64,000 bases of DNA, taken from Enterobacteriaceae bacterium 89 (lineage in GTDB: Bacteria; Pseudomonadota; Gammaproteobacteria; Enterobacterales; Enterobacteriaceae). The stretch spans positions 1 through 64,000 of the forward strand of contig RQJH01000007.1 in the NCBI GenBank assembly GCA_014156375.1, in the 5' to 3' direction. Below the pieces are notes generated by a model. That model was not told the DNA's origin. It searched no databases and was given only the letters and a program-made list of their open reading frames with translations. Both the position numbers and the translations under genes were made by a program. This document shows positions 40,209 to 51,258 of the stretch, piece after piece (position 1 is the first letter of the stretch; each line of letters begins with the position of its first letter).

Positions 40209-40925
40209 TTATATCAGCGTGGTGAGGGATGCCAACCGTGAAATTTCGAGGTGTGGCAACAGGCGGCTGTCGGCAATCTGCATTAAGTCGCCGTCGTACG
40301 GGTTGATCCAGCAGGCCTGCATCCCGCAGCGGATAGCGCCGGCTACGTCCGTCGTCAGGTCATCACCGACGTGCAGGATCTGCTCGAGCGGCACGTTCAG
40401 ACGTTCAGCCGCCAGATGGTACATGTCGCTGAACGGTTTGGAGCGCCCGTCCGGACCGGCGCGCAGGACAAATTCAAAATACTGATTCAGGCCAAACAGC
40501 TCCGGCTGGGCGTTACCGTTGGTGATTGCCACCAGCGGCCATTTCTCCGCCAGTTTCGCCAGCGTTTCGTGGGTTTCCTCTGGAACATCAATGGCGCTGC
40601 GCCATTTGGCGAAGTTCGCCATGGACGCGTTAGCGCCGGCAGCGGCCTCAGTGGTCGAGAGTCCGGCATCCAGCATGGCCTGTTCCACCGCGCGGCGACG
40701 CCATTCGGTGACATCATGGTAAATCTCAGGCTCAGCCTTGCGCAGCGCGTTACGCAGCTGCTGGAAATCACTGCTTTCAAGCTTGCTCAGCGCAGGATGG
40801 TAATTTTGTACAAACGCCAGCGACTCTTTTTCCGTGCGGCGAATCACCTGACGGTTATCGTAAAGCGTGTCGTCGAGATCGAACGTCAGGGCAGCAATCT
40901 GGCCCAATGGACGGTAAAAACGCAT
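40209..40925 (-). CDS. yigB: HAD-family FMN phosphatase YigB
   Basis: A haloacid dehalogenase-like phosphatase; E. coli YigB dephosphorylates FMN and affects riboflavin supply. The 238 residues equal E. coli. Motif I is [11 protein letters not shown], motif [15 protein letters not shown], and motif [19 protein letters not shown]. Its start overlaps the xerC stop by one base, within the lptM-dapF-yigA-xerC-yigB-uvrD run. Confidence 0.95.
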   Translation of the reverse strand: MRFYRPLGQIAALTFDLDDTLYDNRQVIRRTEKESLAFVQNYHPALSKLESSDFQQLRNALRKAEPEIYHDVTEWRRRAVEQAMLDAGLSTTEAAAGANASMANFAKWRSAIDVPEETHETLAKLAEKWPLVAITNGNAQPELFGLNQYFEFVLRAGPDGRSKPFSDMYHLAAERLNVPLEQILHVGDDLTTDVAGAIRCGMQACWINPYDGDLMQIADSRLLPHLEISRLASLTTLI

Positions 40926-41827
40926 TATTTCCCCCGTTTTGCGCGTGGATGCGCTTTGTCGTACACCGAAGCAAGGTGTTGAAAATCAAGATGGGTATAG
41001 ATTTGGGTGGTGGAGAGATTGGCGTGGCCTAATAGCTCCTGTACGCCTCGCAGGTCGCCGCTGGATTCCAGCATGTGCGTCGCAAACGAGTGGCGCAGCT
41101 TGTGTGGATTGACGTGACTGTTCAGCCCCTGCCTGATGCCCCACTCTGCAAAGCGCTTTTGCACATTGCGCGCTGAAATTCGCTTACCGAGCTTCGACAG
41201 GAACAGCGCATCCTCTTCAGCGCCAAACAGGCCGCGTAAATCAAGCCAGTGCTCAATCCACAGCACCGCGTTACGCCCAATGGGCAGGCGACGCTCTTTG
41301 CTGCCTTTGCCCATCACCCATACTTCACCCGATTCCAGATCGAGATGCTTAAGATCCAGCCCGACCAGTTCTGAAAGACGCAGTCCTGCGCCGTACATTA
41401 CTTCGAGCATCGCCCGGTCGCGTACCGCCAGCGGATCGTTGAGATCGATATCCAGCAGGCGGTTCACATCGTCCACATCGATATTTTTCGGCAGATGACG
41501 CGGCGCTTTCGGCGCGGAAACGGCTTTCGCCGGATTAGCCGGTAATTCGCCCTGGCTCACCAGCCAGTCGAAGAAACTGCGCAGCGCAGAGAGCCGCAGT
41601 GCGAGGCTGGTTGGGCTTAATCCTTTACGACGACTGCGAACGGCAAAACTTCGCACGCGACTAACGTCACATTGCTGCCAGCTTTGCACGCCGGTTTCTT
41701 CGGCAAAAGCAATGATGGCATCAAGCTGACGTTCGTAGTTGATGAGAGTGATGGGGCTGAGCTGACGTTCTACGCCGAGGTAGCGCAAAAAACGCTCGAT
41801 GGGCGCTTTCAGCGGGGAGCCGGTCAT
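40925..41827 (-). CDS. xerC: Tyrosine recombinase XerC
   Basis: XerC with XerD resolves chromosome dimers at dif under FtsK control. The 300 residues compare with 298 in E. coli. The catalytic set is visible: Arg in [11 protein letters not shown], Lys in [11 protein letters not shown], His and Arg in [12 protein letters not shown], His in [15 protein letters not shown] with the Tyr nucleophile. The N-terminal SAM-like DNA-binding domain covers about 1-100. It overlaps yigA by 4 bp. Confidence 0.97.
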   Translation of the reverse strand: MTGSPLKAPIERFLRYLGVERQLSPITLINYERQLDAIIAFAEETGVQSWQQCDVSRVRSFAVRSRRKGLSPTSLALRLSALRSFFDWLVSQGELPANPAKAVSAPKAPRHLPKNIDVDDVNRLLDIDLNDPLAVRDRAMLEVMYGAGLRLSELVGLDLKHLDLESGEVWVMGKGSKERRLPIGRNAVLWIEHWLDLRGLFGAEEDALFLSKLGKRISARNVQKRFAEWGIRQGLNSHVNPHKLRHSFATHMLESSGDLRGVQELLGHANLSTTQIYTHLDFQHLASVYDKAHPRAKRGK

Positions 41828-42531
41828 ACGCGCTCGACCCAGCGCTCCAGCAGGCCCGGCAACAGCAGGGAAATTTCCTGCAGCAGATGCGTGCCCTGCC
41901 CGGCATGGTAGTGGTGCGCATCGCGGCTGCTGAACAGCACCACGCCGAGATCGCCGTCGCTGCCCAGCATCGACATCGCCACCGAGCCGATGGCTTTGGC
42001 TTCTGGCATCACCACCAGCAATTCAGGACCATTCAGGGAGCCGAGATAGTGCCGCTCCTGGCCGAGTCGCTGAATGCGGATCGGTTCGAAGGCCTGGCGT
42101 GACAGAGCCAGTTGGGTAAATTTGGACGGTGCGCCGATGCGCCAGCGGTCGGCAAACAGCCGTACCGAGGCACCTGCAAGGCCCAGCTCGCGAGCCCAGC
42201 GATGAAAGCGATTCAGCATATCATCGAGGCTTTCTGCCGCCGCGAGCCGCGTTTGCAGCTGCAACAGGCGATAGAACAGGCTTTCGTTAGCCATCGCCTG
42301 TTCCATCAGCTGGGACATGTTCTCTTCCAGCGCCGAAATGTGGTTTCTTGCCCGCGCCATGTGCCATTCGACCAGCGACACCGTGCCTCGAACCGGATGC
42401 GGGATGCGCATCTGTTCAACCACCGACGCATTGCGGATAAAGAATTCAGGATGTTGCATCAGATAGTCCACCACCGCGCGATCGTCCAGCGCGTGAAGCT
42501 CCGTCTGCTGCTCTTCCCCTGTCTGTTTCAT
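41824..42531 (-). CDS. yigA: DUF484 family protein YigA
   Basis: A 235-residue GAF-like DUF484 protein, the same length as in E. coli; its function is unknown. The N-terminal helical part contains [16 protein letters not shown], typical of the family, followed by a GAF-like region with [21 protein letters not shown]. It overlaps dapF and xerC by 4 bp each, so it is translated in step with them. Confidence 0.94.
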   Translation of the reverse strand: MKQTGEEQQTELHALDDRAVVDYLMQHPEFFIRNASVVEQMRIPHPVRGTVSLVEWHMARARNHISALEENMSQLMEQAMANESLFYRLLQLQTRLAAAESLDDMLNRFHRWARELGLAGASVRLFADRWRIGAPSKFTQLALSRQAFEPIRIQRLGQERHYLGSLNGPELLVVMPEAKAIGSVAMSMLGSDGDLGVVLFSSRDAHHYHAGQGTHLLQEISLLLPGLLERWVERV

Positions 42532-43352
42532 AGATGAATAAATCCGTCGTAGACGTGTGCCGCAGGGCCAGTCATAAACAGCGGTTGGCCCTCTCCTTTC
42601 CAGGCGATATCAAGACGCCCGCCTGGCAGTTCCACGCGTACCTCTTCGTCCAGCAGTCCTTGCTGAATGCCCACCGCTACTGCAGCACAAGCGCCGCTGC
42701 CGCAGGCACGGGTTTCACCGGCACCGCGTTCGTAAACGCGTAAGCGGATATGGTCGCGTTTGACCACCTGCATAAAGCCGATGTTGGCTCGCTCCGGAAA
42801 ACGTTCATGGCTTTCCATCACCGGGCCTAATGTTTCCACCGCGGCGGTATCCACATCATCGACTTGAATAACGCAGTGCGGGTTACCCATTGAGACTACG
42901 CCGCACAATATTGTCTGTTCTGCCGCACGCATAATATAGGTCTTTTCCGCTTTGTTTGCGCGGAACGGGACCTGCGAAGGATCGAAGTTGGGCTGGCCCA
43001 TGTTCACCCGAACCAGCTCGTCATCCGTCACGCTTAATATCATACGGCCGTTGGCCGTACTGACGCGGATATCACGTTTATTGGTCAGGCCTTTGATGCG
43101 AACAAAGCGGGCAAAACAGCGCGCGCCGTTGCCACACTGAGAGACCTCACTGCCGTCGGCGTTGAAAATACGGTAGTGGAAATCCAAATCGGGATCGTAC
43201 GGCGGTTCAACCACCAGCAGCTGATCGAACCCCACACCCAGATGCCTGTCCGCCAGACGGCGGATAAGCTCCGGGGAAAAGAACACGTTCTGCGTTACCG
43301 CATCAACGACCATAAAGTCGTTGCCAAGGCCGTGCATTTTAGAGAACTGCAT
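42528..43352 (-). CDS. dapF: Diaminopimelate epimerase
   Basis: DapF converts LL- to meso-diaminopimelate for lysine and peptidoglycan synthesis, without cofactor. From ATG 43352 the product has 274 residues, as in E. coli. The two catalytic cysteines lie in [13 protein letters not shown] (near 73) and [13 protein letters not shown] (near 217). It starts 36 bp after lptM and overlaps yigA by 4 bp. Confidence 0.97.
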   Translation of the reverse strand: MQFSKMHGLGNDFMVVDAVTQNVFFSPELIRRLADRHLGVGFDQLLVVEPPYDPDLDFHYRIFNADGSEVSQCGNGARCFARFVRIKGLTNKRDIRVSTANGRMILSVTDDELVRVNMGQPNFDPSQVPFRANKAEKTYIMRAAEQTILCGVVSMGNPHCVIQVDDVDTAAVETLGPVMESHERFPERANIGFMQVVKRDHIRLRVYERGAGETRACGSGACAAVAVGIQQGLLDEEVRVELPGGRLDIAWKGEGQPLFMTGPAAHVYDGFIHL

Positions 43353-43388
43353 CATCAACTCCATCCACGCAGAAACAACGACTGAGAA

Positions 43389-43592
43389 TTAGTAGTTAAC
43401 CTGAGTCGGGCCACCGTTGTCACCGCGGTCGTTGCGGGTCGGTTCAGTGCTCTGTATGCCAGGGTCGACCGGTTTGGTTGGCGGTGCCGCGGTTTTATCT
43501 GCCGGCGGGAAGTAAAGCGGCCCTTTCAGACCACAGCCCGTCAGGGTGAACAGCGCAGCCAAAAGGACCAACGGTCCGAAAATGTTCTTCAT
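43389..43592 (-). CDS. lptM: Lipoprotein LptM (YifL)
   Basis: A 67-residue outer-membrane lipoprotein; in E. coli LptM binds the LptD/LptE LPS translocon and aids its disulfide maturation. The signal peptide ends in lipobox LTGC, with Cys20 as the lipidated residue, followed by GLKGPLYFPP, the conserved part, and a Pro/Thr-rich tail. It is divergent from cyaY and leads the dapF operon. Confidence 0.95.
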   Translation of the reverse strand: MKNIFGPLVLLAALFTLTGCGLKGPLYFPPADKTAAPPTKPVDPGIQSTEPTRNDRGDNGGPTQVNY

Positions 43593-43701
43593 TCTATAGT
43601 GCCTGTAGTTGATGCTTTCTGCTTTCTATCATCGCAGGAGAAGACGTAAAAGCAAGCGTTTAGCGATATACTGTCGCCATCACGCAATAATGGGAAAAAA
43701 A

Positions 43702-44025
43702 ATGAACGACAGTGAATTCCATCGCCTTGCCGACACACTTTGGCTCACGATTGAAGAGCGTCTCGACGACTGGGACGGCGACAGCGATATCGATTGTGAA
43801 ATCAACGGTGGCGTGCTGACGCTCAGTTTTGAAAACGGCAGCAAAATCATTATTAACCGCCAGGAGCCGCTGCATCAGGTGTGGCTGGCGACCAAACAGG
43901 GCGGCTACCACTTCTCGTTAAAAGAAGACCAATGGGTCTGCGACCGCAGCGGCGAAGAGTTCTGGAATTTACTTGAGCAGGCCGCCACTCAGCAGGCAGG
44001 CGAAGAAGTGAGTTTCCGGGATTAA
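43702..44025 (+). CDS. cyaY: Frataxin-like iron-sulfur assembly regulator CyaY
   Basis: CyaY is the bacterial frataxin, binding iron and IscS and tuning Fe-S cluster assembly. ATG 43702 gives 107 residues (106 in E. coli). The acidic first helix ([16 protein letters not shown]) is the iron/IscS-binding ridge; the sheet follows with [18 protein letters not shown] longer frame to 43609 has no family support. It is followed by a REP cluster and the convergent cyaA. Confidence 0.96.
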   Translation: MNDSEFHRLADTLWLTIEERLDDWDGDSDIDCEINGGVLTLSFENGSKIIINRQEPLHQVWLATKQGGYHFSLKEDQWVCDRSGEEFWNLLEQAATQQAGEEVSFRD

Positions 44026-44032
44026 TCAGGAC

Positions 44033-44110
44033 TGCCGGATGCGGTGTGAACACCTTATCCGGCCTACAAGAACCGTCCTGCAAGCCGGATAAGCGAAGCG
44101 CATCCGGCAC
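44033..44110. repeat. REP/BIME pair between cyaY and cyaA
   Basis: Two mirrored REP units: TGCCGGATGCGGTGTGAACA onward at 44033-44068 with its partner half CTTATCCGGCCTACA, and GCCGGATAAGCGAAGCGCAT onward at 44084-44110. They separate the convergent 3' ends of cyaY and cyaA and may act as a bidirectional transcript end. Confidence 0.85.
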
Positions 44111-44116
44111 AGACAT

Positions 44117-46663
44117 TCAGGAGAAATACTGCTGCAACAGCGGTGCGGCGGCGTCCTGATTGGCAGGCGTAACGGGCGCAATGGCCTGAGTACGGAACGG
44201 GATCACCTGAGCGCGGTTATCGGTTTTCACAATCTGATAGAACTGCGGCAGGTTGAAGTTGATAAAGCTTGAGCCGTAGGTGAAGCGGTCATGCGATGAC
44301 GAGTAGAAGCGGCTGACGTCGCGCACCAGCTCCTCTTTGCTGCCTTCGCAGTGGTGATACACCTCTGCCCGGTTGCTTTCATCAAGAATGTAGATGTTAA
44401 AGCCGTTGTCATCGCTGGTGTCTTCGAAGAAGAACTGGATGATCCCTTCACTGGCAAAGCCATCGACCACCGACGGCAGTTTCACCTGGTTGGTTTCCAC
44501 CTGCACTGACAGGCCGTGCAGTTTGTTGTGGGAAATTGCGCCGTAGAATTCAATCGCGTTTTCCAGCTTCTGCACGGAAACATTCAAACGTTCGAAGAAC
44601 AGGCCCCAGGTTTGTCCCGCCACGCGCAGCGCTTTAAAGCGCCCGGTTTCCTGACGGGTACTGGAAAGGCGCAAATCAATACATTCCGATACCAGCTGCT
44701 GTACGCGGGTGCGGATCAGGCCACGCAAATGCTGGCTGTAGCAGAACACTTCAACACTGTCCGGCGGCGCGGCATCCTGGTGCATTTTGCCGAGGATGGT
44801 TTTCAGCGCTTCAATCATCGCCTGCTCACCGTTGAAATGCAGCGTACGCACTTCGTTCCACGAGTTGCGGTACAGCAGATCCACGCTGCCCACCAGGCAA
44901 TTCTGCTCTTCGCCAAAGCTGAACACGTCGAGTTTACGGAAATCGAAGTGCACAACCTGATTGCGGAACGCTGTGGTCGGATCGTATTCCAGGTTGACGA
45001 TAATCGCCAGATGACGAATTTCGCACGGGCTGTACAACGCTTTTGGCGTAGGTGCCGGCAGGCGCAGCGGGAAGTGATGGGAGACGTCGGCCACCATCTC
45101 CTGCAGCTTCGCCAGATCGGCCACGCCGTTGCCTTTAATAAACAGGCGGGTACGCGAAGTCAGCAGACCGTTAAACCACGCCCAGGCCACCAGCTTATTC
45201 AGGTAACGGTTATATTCCAGCGGCTGATGACTGACTATCGATTCCATGTTCGGCGCACGGTTATACAGATACCAGCCTGTACGGTTGGCACGGCCCGGCG
45301 GCACATGGATGAAGGTCAGGTTCGGTTCTGAGAGATCCGGAGAAATTTGCGGGTTGACCAGCGTCACTTTGCCCGGCAGCGCTTCAAAAGCTGCGTATAG
45401 TTTGCGGGTCAGCACGCCGATGTCCTGCGGGCTGGCGGAAACGCTCAGGTTGTTGCGGCGGGCGAAGCGGATCAGATTACGATAGCTCTGCATCATCGCA
45501 TCGAGCAGCTCGTTGTGCGCTTTGCGCACTTCATCAATTTTCCAGTTCGCGCGATTATCGAGAATGGCCAGGCGCTCTTCGCTCCAGCCCCACTCTTTCA
45601 CCAGCTGGCCGACCACTTCGCGTCGCCAGCCCACGCAGGCGCGCTCGCGGCTGAGTTTTTCGCAGACTTTCAGATAGAAACAGCGACGCACCAGATCCAG
45701 GCGGGTGGTGTCGTCAATGGCCAGCAGATAATTGGTGACGCGCTCCAGCATCATGCAGTACGGGTCGAGACCGAAAGAAACGATCTCGCCGTCGTGCAAA
45801 CGCTGTTTGATGTCTTTTGCCAGCAGGCTGGTGTTGGGATATTCCCAGGAATAGGCTTCGAGCAGCAGGGTTTTCAGCACGGCCTTGTAGGGCGAATCGA
45901 TGCTTTTATACAGCTGCCACAGACTGGCGCCGAAGTACTCTTCAGCGGAGAGCGAGCTCATCCCGCCGAGATCGAGCCATTCGTTTGGCGTGAGTACGCC
46001 CTGCGCATAGAGCTTCATGACGTAGTCGTCGTAATGCTCTTCTTCTTCGCACGGCACCATATTCCACAGAATACGCTTACCGGCCAGGCGCACGGCGGTA
46101 CGATAAAATTCGTCGAGCAGCAAAATATGCTGCGTTGAGCCACAGTCTTCCCCACCCAGACTGCCGCTTTCGTTATGGCGGAAACGGTTTTCGTCGATCA
46201 GGAAGAAGCTGACTTCTACCCCCAGCGACGCAGCCCAGCTCTCCAGCAGGCTGCATTTACGCTGCAGCAGCTGACGCTCTTCGTTATCCAGCCACGCCTG
46301 ATGGCAAACCCAGATATCGAGATCGGAAGAACAGCTTTGACCTACCGATGAGGTACTGCCCATAGAGTAAACGCCGGTGATCGGCAGTTCGCCCTTGGCC
46401 GTCGCCTGCGGCGGCATACCGCGATGCAGTTCGAGTTCGTCGAGGTAGTGACGTTGGGTTTCATCAGGCGTGTAGAGGCAGATGCCTTTGGGAACATTAC
46501 CGTCAAGGTAACCCGGCATCAGCGGATGATGATAGTGAAGCAATGTCGGCAGTAGACTGTAGACCTGCTGAAAAGCGGGCCCCATGGCAGCAAGCGCGCG
46601 ATCCACACGCAATTGATTGATGGCATCCAGTCTCTGTTTCAGTGTCTCAATATAGAGGTACAA
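44117..46663 (-). CDS. cyaA: Class I adenylate cyclase
   Basis: CyaA makes cAMP from ATP and is controlled by the glucose phosphotransferase protein EIIA-Glc. The 848 residues equal E. coli. The N-terminal half is catalytic: [19 protein letters not shown] carries the nucleotidyltransferase-like GS and DxD motif; the C-terminal half is regulatory. The start codon is TTG (46661-46663), as in E. coli, which limits translation. A CRP site lies upstream. It is divergent from hemC. Confidence 0.97.
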   Translation of the reverse strand: MYLYIETLKQRLDAINQLRVDRALAAMGPAFQQVYSLLPTLLHYHHPLMPGYLDGNVPKGICLYTPDETQRHYLDELELHRGMPPQATAKGELPITGVYSMGSTSSVGQSCSSDLDIWVCHQAWLDNEERQLLQRKCSLLESWAASLGVEVSFFLIDENRFRHNESGSLGGEDCGSTQHILLLDEFYRTAVRLAGKRILWNMVPCEEEEHYDDYVMKLYAQGVLTPNEWLDLGGMSSLSAEEYFGASLWQLYKSIDSPYKAVLKTLLLEAYSWEYPNTSLLAKDIKQRLHDGEIVSFGLDPYCMMLERVTNYLLAIDDTTRLDLVRRCFYLKVCEKLSRERACVGWRREVVGQLVKEWGWSEERLAILDNRANWKIDEVRKAHNELLDAMMQSYRNLIRFARRNNLSVSASPQDIGVLTRKLYAAFEALPGKVTLVNPQISPDLSEPNLTFIHVPPGRANRTGWYLYNRAPNMESIVSHQPLEYNRYLNKLVAWAWFNGLLTSRTRLFIKGNGVADLAKLQEMVADVSHHFPLRLPAPTPKALYSPCEIRHLAIIVNLEYDPTTAFRNQVVHFDFRKLDVFSFGEEQNCLVGSVDLLYRNSWNEVRTLHFNGEQAMIEALKTILGKMHQDAAPPDSVEVFCYSQHLRGLIRTRVQQLVSECIDLRLSSTRQETGRFKALRVAGQTWGLFFERLNVSVQKLENAIEFYGAISHNKLHGLSVQVETNQVKLPSVVDGFASEGIIQFFFEDTSDDNGFNIYILDESNRAEVYHHCEGSKEELVRDVSRFYSSSHDRFTYGSSFINFNLPQFYQIVKTDNRAQVIPFRTQAIAPVTPANQDAAAPLLQQYFS

Positions 46664-46682
46664 GACATATCGCCTGATGTTA

Positions 46683-46716
46683 AAACCCGATGTGCCGCAT
46701 AGGCCACGGGGTTTTT
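46683..46716. other. Hairpin in the cyaA leader
   Basis: AAAACCC and GGGTTTT, with GTG/CCAC inside, form an imperfect stem 20 bp ahead of the cyaA start. On the minus strand GGGTTTTAAC follows it, on the plus strand TTTTTT. It could attenuate cyaA or insulate it from hemC-side transcription. Evidence is structural only. Confidence 0.35.
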
Positions 46717-46789
46717 TAGAATTTCAACAAGAACCGCTACCGTTTGTCGCCATAAGCGTGGGTGGTGCGGGCTAACAAACGGTTTAAAA

Positions 46790-46805
46790 CGTGATCAATT
46801 TAACA
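46790..46805 (-). promoter_or_regulatory. CRP site of the cyaA promoter
   Basis: On the minus strand TGTTAAATTGATCACG matches the CRP consensus, with one good half-site (TCACG side) and one weak one. The surrounding AGGTGTTAAATTGATCACGT is almost the same as the E. coli cyaA P2 CRP site, where cAMP-CRP represses cyaA. The rest of the 322-bp cyaA-hemC gap carries the divergent promoters; I did not resolve their hexamers. Confidence 0.85.
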
Positions 46806-46985
46806 CCTTGCCGTTTGACCGTAAAGAAAGTTGCGCTACAGATAAGTTTAGCACCGTTTAAGGGCTGTAAAATCTTCAACACGCCCGCATCGGCTGATTT
46901 ATGGATTTTCAGAAAAACTCGAAAACTAACATCCTTATAGCAACAATGTTAGGATGGCTGGCGGACGATAACGACGGTAACAAGC

Positions 46986-47927
46986 ATGTTAGACAAAGTT
47001 TTAAGAATTGCCACACGGCAAAGTCCCCTTGCGTTATGGCAGGCACATTATGTGAAAGACCGCCTGATGGCGTGCCATCCCGGGCTTCAGGTTGAGCTGG
47101 TGCCGATGGTGACGCGGGGCGATGTGATCCTCGATACGCCGCTGGCGAAAGTGGGCGGAAAAGGGCTTTTTGTCAAAGAGCTGGAGCTCGCGCTGCTGGA
47201 AAACCGCGCCGATATCGCCGTGCATTCAATGAAGGATGTGCCCGTGGATTTCCCGGCGGGATTAGGGCTGACGACCATTTGCGAACGTGAAGATCCGCGT
47301 GATGCGTTCGTCTCTAATCACTATGAATCCCTTGATGCGTTGCCAGCTGGCAGCGTGGTTGGCACGTCAAGTTTACGCCGCCAGTGCCAGATTGCCGCCG
47401 AAAGACCGGACTTAGAGATCCGCTCCCTGCGCGGTAACGTCGGCACGCGCCTGAGCAAGCTGGATAACGGCGATTACGACGCTATTATTCTGGCTGTTGC
47501 CGGGCTCAAGCGTCTGGGCCTCGAATCCCGAATTCGCCTTGCGCTCTCCCCTGAACAATCTTTACCTGCCGTTGGCCAGGGTGCGGTCGGCATTGAGTGC
47601 CGTCTGGATGACGATTTCACTCGTGAGCTGCTTGCACCGCTGAACCATACGGACACCGCCGTACGCGTTATCGCCGAGCGTGCGATGAATACTCGTCTCG
47701 AAGGTGGCTGCCAGGTTCCTATTGGCAGCTATGCTGAATTAAGCAACGGTGAAATCTGGTTACGCGCGCTGGTCGGCGCGCCAGACGGCAGCCAGATGGT
47801 GCGCGGCGAACGCCGTGGCCCTGCCGCAGATGCCGAAAAACTTGGTATTTCACTGGCCGAAGAGCTGCTCGACAACGGCGCTCGTGAAATTCTCGCAGAA
47901 GTGTACAACGGAGAAGCTCCTGAATGA
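46986..47927 (+). CDS. hemC: Hydroxymethylbilane synthase
   Basis: HemC (porphobilinogen deaminase) joins four porphobilinogens into hydroxymethylbilane. The 313 residues equal E. coli. The dipyrromethane-cofactor Cys lies in [13 protein letters not shown] (near 242), and substrate arginines in [10 protein letters not shown] and [14 protein letters not shown] are intact. It is the first gene of hemCDXY and overlaps hemD by 4 bp. Confidence 0.98.
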   Translation: MLDKVLRIATRQSPLALWQAHYVKDRLMACHPGLQVELVPMVTRGDVILDTPLAKVGGKGLFVKELELALLENRADIAVHSMKDVPVDFPAGLGLTTICEREDPRDAFVSNHYESLDALPAGSVVGTSSLRRQCQIAAERPDLEIRSLRGNVGTRLSKLDNGDYDAIILAVAGLKRLGLESRIRLALSPEQSLPAVGQGAVGIECRLDDDFTRELLAPLNHTDTAVRVIAERAMNTRLEGGCQVPIGSYAELSNGEIWLRALVGAPDGSQMVRGERRGPAADAEKLGISLAEELLDNGAREILAEVYNGEAPE

Positions 47928-48664
47928 GTATTCTGGTCACTCGCCCCTCTCCTCAGGGAGAAGAACTGGTCAGCCGCCTGCGCGCGCTGGGGCGAGAGGC
48001 CTGGAGCTTTCCACTGATTGAATTTTCCCCCGGTCGCGAGCTGCTTCAGCTACCGGAACGTCTGGCCGCATTAGGCGAAAATGATCTGCTTTTTGCCCTG
48101 TCGCAGCACGCGGTGGAATTCGCCGATGCGCAGCTGCAACAGCAGCACCAACGGTGGCCGCAGGCACCGGGCTACTTCGCCATCGGCCGCACGACGGCGC
48201 TGGCCTTACATAAAGTCAGCCATCGCGAAGTTCGCTACCCGCTGGATCGGGAAATCAGCGAAGTCTTGCTACAATTACCTGAATTACAAAACATTGCCGG
48301 CAAGAATGCGCTGATTTTGCGCGGGAATGGCGGGCGGGAATATCTGGGCGAAACCTTGCTCAGCCGGGGAGCGAACATCACATTTTGTGAATGTTATCAA
48401 CGCAGTAACCGTCACTACGACGGTGCTGAAGAGGCCATGCGCTGGCAATCACGCGGCGTCACCACGCTGGTGGTGACCAGCGGCGAAATGCTACAACAGC
48501 TTTGGTCGCTGATCCCCGAATGGTATCGCGACAGTTGGCTGTTACATTGCGAGGTGCTGCTGGTCAGCGAGCGCCTTGCCCTTCAGGCTCGGGAGCTGGG
48601 CTGGCGGAATATCAGGATAGCCGATGGCGCGGACAACGATGCGCTGCTGCGTGCTTTACAATAA
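47924..48664 (+). CDS. hemD: Uroporphyrinogen-III synthase
   Basis: HemD closes hydroxymethylbilane with inversion of ring D to uroporphyrinogen III. The 246 residues equal E. coli. The two-domain fold begins [18 protein letters not shown]; the interdomain and C-terminal parts [17 protein letters not shown] and [10 protein letters not shown] fit the family, which is poorly conserved overall. It overlaps hemC by 4 bp. Confidence 0.96.
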   Translation: MSILVTRPSPQGEELVSRLRALGREAWSFPLIEFSPGRELLQLPERLAALGENDLLFALSQHAVEFADAQLQQQHQRWPQAPGYFAIGRTTALALHKVSHREVRYPLDREISEVLLQLPELQNIAGKNALILRGNGGREYLGETLLSRGANITFCECYQRSNRHYDGAEEAMRWQSRGVTTLVVTSGEMLQQLWSLIPEWYRDSWLLHCEVLLVSERLALQARELGWRNIRIADGADNDALLRALQ

Positions 48665-48685
48665 CTCTCAACATTGGAAGCCATA

Positions 48686-49882
48686 ATGACGGAACAAAAA
48701 GAGAACTCCGCCGTGGTTGAAGAGACCAGGGAGGCCGTGGATATCACGCCACAGCCGGAGAATGCTGAAAAGAAAAGCGCTGAGAAAAAAAGCGGCAGCA
48801 GTAAAACCCCGCTGATCCTGAGCGTGGTGGCGATCGCCATCGCTTTGGCCGCAGGCGTGAGCCTGTACGGCGTAGTGAAACAGCAGGGTGCCAATCAAAC
48901 CACCGCCAGCGACGCGTTAGTCAATCAGCTCACCGCGCTGCAAAAGGCGCAAGAATCACAGAAAAGTGAGCTGGAAGGCGTGATTAAACAGCAGGCCGAT
49001 CAGCTGGCTGCCGCTAAGCATCAGCAGGATGCGCTGAACAAACAGCTCGATGAGCTGCAGCAAAAAGTCGCCACCATTTCCGGCAGCGATGCCAAAACCT
49101 GGCTGCTGGCGCAGGCTGATTTTCTCGTCAAGCTGGCAGGCCGTAAGCTGTGGAGCGATCAGGACGTAACCACTGCCGCAGCTCTGTTGAAAAGCGCAGA
49201 TGCCAGCCTGGCCGATATGAACGACCCGAGCCTGATTGGCGCTCGTCGTGCGATCACCGATGATATCGCCAGCCTGTCTGGCGTAGCCCAGGTGGACTAC
49301 GACGGCATTATTCTGAAGGTCAATCAGCTCTCCAACCAGATTGATAACCTCCGTCTGGCCGACAACAACGATGACGACTCCCCGATGGACAGCGACGACA
49401 CCGAGCTTTCCAGTTCTCTGAGCGAGTGGCGCGTCAATCTGCAAAAGAGCTGGCAGAACTTTATGGACAGCTTCATTACCATTCGCCGTCGTGATGAAAC
49501 AGCCGTGCCGCTGCTCGCGCCGAATCAGGATGTTTATCTGCGTGAAAACATTCGCTCCCGCCTGTTAGTGGCGGCTCAGGCCGTACCGCGTCATCAGGAA
49601 CAAACCTACAAACAGGCGCTGGATAACGTCTCGACGTGGGTGCGTGCGTACTACGACACCGATGATGCCACCACCAAAGCGTTCCTTGATGAGCTGGACA
49701 AGCTGAGCCAGCAAAACATCAATATGGACGTGCCGGATACCCTGCAAAGCCAGGCGATTCTGGAAAAGCTGATGCAGACTCGCGTGCGCAATCTGCTGGC
49801 GCAGCCGTCCGTTGCGGCGACAGCCACTGAGGCAGCTCCTCAGGCTGAAACGCCAGCTGCCGCCGCCACGCAGGGAGAATAA
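48686..49882 (+). CDS. hemX: Haem-operon membrane protein HemX
   Basis: A bitopic inner-membrane protein of the hemCDXY operon; once proposed as a uroporphyrinogen methyltransferase, that activity is doubtful. The 398 residues have a charged N-tail, one span around 45-65 ([20 protein letters not shown]), a coiled coil about 80-140, and an Ala/Glu-rich C-terminus. ATG 48686 with GGAAG upstream fits the family start MTEQ. hemY begins 2 bp later. Confidence 0.94.
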   Translation: MTEQKENSAVVEETREAVDITPQPENAEKKSAEKKSGSSKTPLILSVVAIAIALAAGVSLYGVVKQQGANQTTASDALVNQLTALQKAQESQKSELEGVIKQQADQLAAAKHQQDALNKQLDELQQKVATISGSDAKTWLLAQADFLVKLAGRKLWSDQDVTTAAALLKSADASLADMNDPSLIGARRAITDDIASLSGVAQVDYDGIILKVNQLSNQIDNLRLADNNDDDSPMDSDDTELSSSLSEWRVNLQKSWQNFMDSFITIRRRDETAVPLLAPNQDVYLRENIRSRLLVAAQAVPRHQEQTYKQALDNVSTWVRAYYDTDDATTKAFLDELDKLSQQNINMDVPDTLQSQAILEKLMQTRVRNLLAQPSVAATATEAAPQAETPAAAATQGE

Positions 49883-49884
49883 GC

Positions 49885-51081
49885 ATGATCAAAGTGTTAC
49901 TGCTTTTCGCATTGCTGATTGCCGGGATCGTCGTCGGCCCGATCGTTGCGGGCCACCAGGGCTACGTGTTGATCCAGACCGATAACTACAATATCGAAAC
50001 CAGCGTGACCGGCCTTGTGATCATTCTGATCCTGACGATGGTGGTGCTGTTTGCTATTGAATGGCTGCTGCGCCGTATTTTCCGCACCGGTGCCCACACC
50101 CGCGGATGGTTCGTGGGTCGTAAGCGTCGCCGTGCCCGTAAGCAGACCGAACAAGCGCTGCTGAAGCTTGCCGAAGGTGATTACCAGCAGGTTGAGAAGC
50201 TGATGGCAAAGAATGCCGATCATGCTGAACAGCCGGTGGTGAACTATCTGCTTGCTGCCGAAGCTGCGCAGCAACGCGGCGATGAGATGCGTGCAAACCA
50301 GCATCTGGAACGCGCTGCCGAAAACGCCGGCAACGATCTGATCCCGGTGGAAATCACCCGCGTTCGTTTGCAGCTCGCCCGTAATGAAGATCACGCGGCG
50401 CGCCACGGCGTGGATAAACTGCTGGAGATCGCTCCGCGCCACCCGGAAGTACTGCGTCTGGCGGAACAGGCGTATATCCGCACCGGCGCGTGGAGTTCAC
50501 TGCTCGACATTCTTCCTTCAATGGCGAAAGCCAACGTCAGCGATGAAGCTCATCGTAACGCTCTTGAACAGCAGGCGTGGATTGGCCTGATGGATCAGGC
50601 TCGTGCCAACGAGGGCAGCGATGGCCTGCGTGAATGGTGGAAGAACCAAAGCCGCAAAACGCGCCAACAGGTGGCGCTGCAGGTGGCAATGGCGGATCAC
50701 CTTATCGAATGTGACGATCATGACACCGCACAACAGGTCATCATTGATGGCCTGAAACGCCAGTATGACGATCGTCTGCTGTTGCCGATTCCACGCATGA
50801 AAACCAGCAATCCGGAGCAGCTGGAAAAGGTCCTGCGCCAGCAAATCAAAAGCGTCGGCGATCGCCCACTGCTGTGGAGCACCCTTGGCCAGTCGCTGAT
50901 GAAACACGGCGAATGGCAGGAAGCTACCGTGGCGTTCCGTGCCGCGCTGAAGCAGCGTCCGGATGCCTTTGACTACGCGTGGCTTGCCGATGCGCTGGAC
51001 AGGCTGCATCAGCCGGAAGAAGCCGCAGCAATGCGCCGCGACGGGCTGCTGCTGACACTGCAAAACAACCCGCCATCCTGA
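49885..51081 (+). CDS. hemY: Haem-operon TPR membrane protein HemY
   Basis: HemY of enterics is an inner-membrane protein with two N-terminal spans and cytosolic TPR repeats. It appears to hold haem-synthesis enzymes together, and is unrelated to the protoporphyrinogen oxidase HemY of Bacillus. The 398 residues equal E. coli. HemY_N features (VLLLFALLIAGIVVGPIVAG, ATGs of the second span near 45-60) precede the TPR region. It is followed by a strong terminator. Confidence 0.96.
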   Translation: MIKVLLLFALLIAGIVVGPIVAGHQGYVLIQTDNYNIETSVTGLVIILILTMVVLFAIEWLLRRIFRTGAHTRGWFVGRKRRRARKQTEQALLKLAEGDYQQVEKLMAKNADHAEQPVVNYLLAAEAAQQRGDEMRANQHLERAAENAGNDLIPVEITRVRLQLARNEDHAARHGVDKLLEIAPRHPEVLRLAEQAYIRTGAWSSLLDILPSMAKANVSDEAHRNALEQQAWIGLMDQARANEGSDGLREWWKNQSRKTRQQVALQVAMADHLIECDDHDTAQQVIIDGLKRQYDDRLLLPIPRMKTSNPEQLEKVLRQQIKSVGDRPLLWSTLGQSLMKHGEWQEATVAFRAALKQRPDAFDYAWLADALDRLHQPEEAAAMRRDGLLLTLQNNPPS

Positions 51082-51100
51082 GCGGATTGATGTTCGTCAC

Positions 51101-51129
51101 AAGGGGCCCTTCGGCCCCTTTCTTTTTTT
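51101..51129 (+). terminator. Rho-independent terminator of hemCDXY
   Basis: Perfect stem AAGGGGCC/GGCCCCTT with CTTC tetraloop, followed by TCTTTTTTT on the plus strand, 19 bp past the hemY stop. Confidence 0.95.
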
Positions 51130-51258
51130 AAGACCCTGTGCCAGAGTTTCTGCTCTGACTTTGCACGGATTTTCCAATGTAACGACTCTTCAGCACTGAC
51201 CGTTTTTTCACTCACGCGCAACGCCGCGTGGATAAGGTATTGCTGGAGATCGTCTCTC

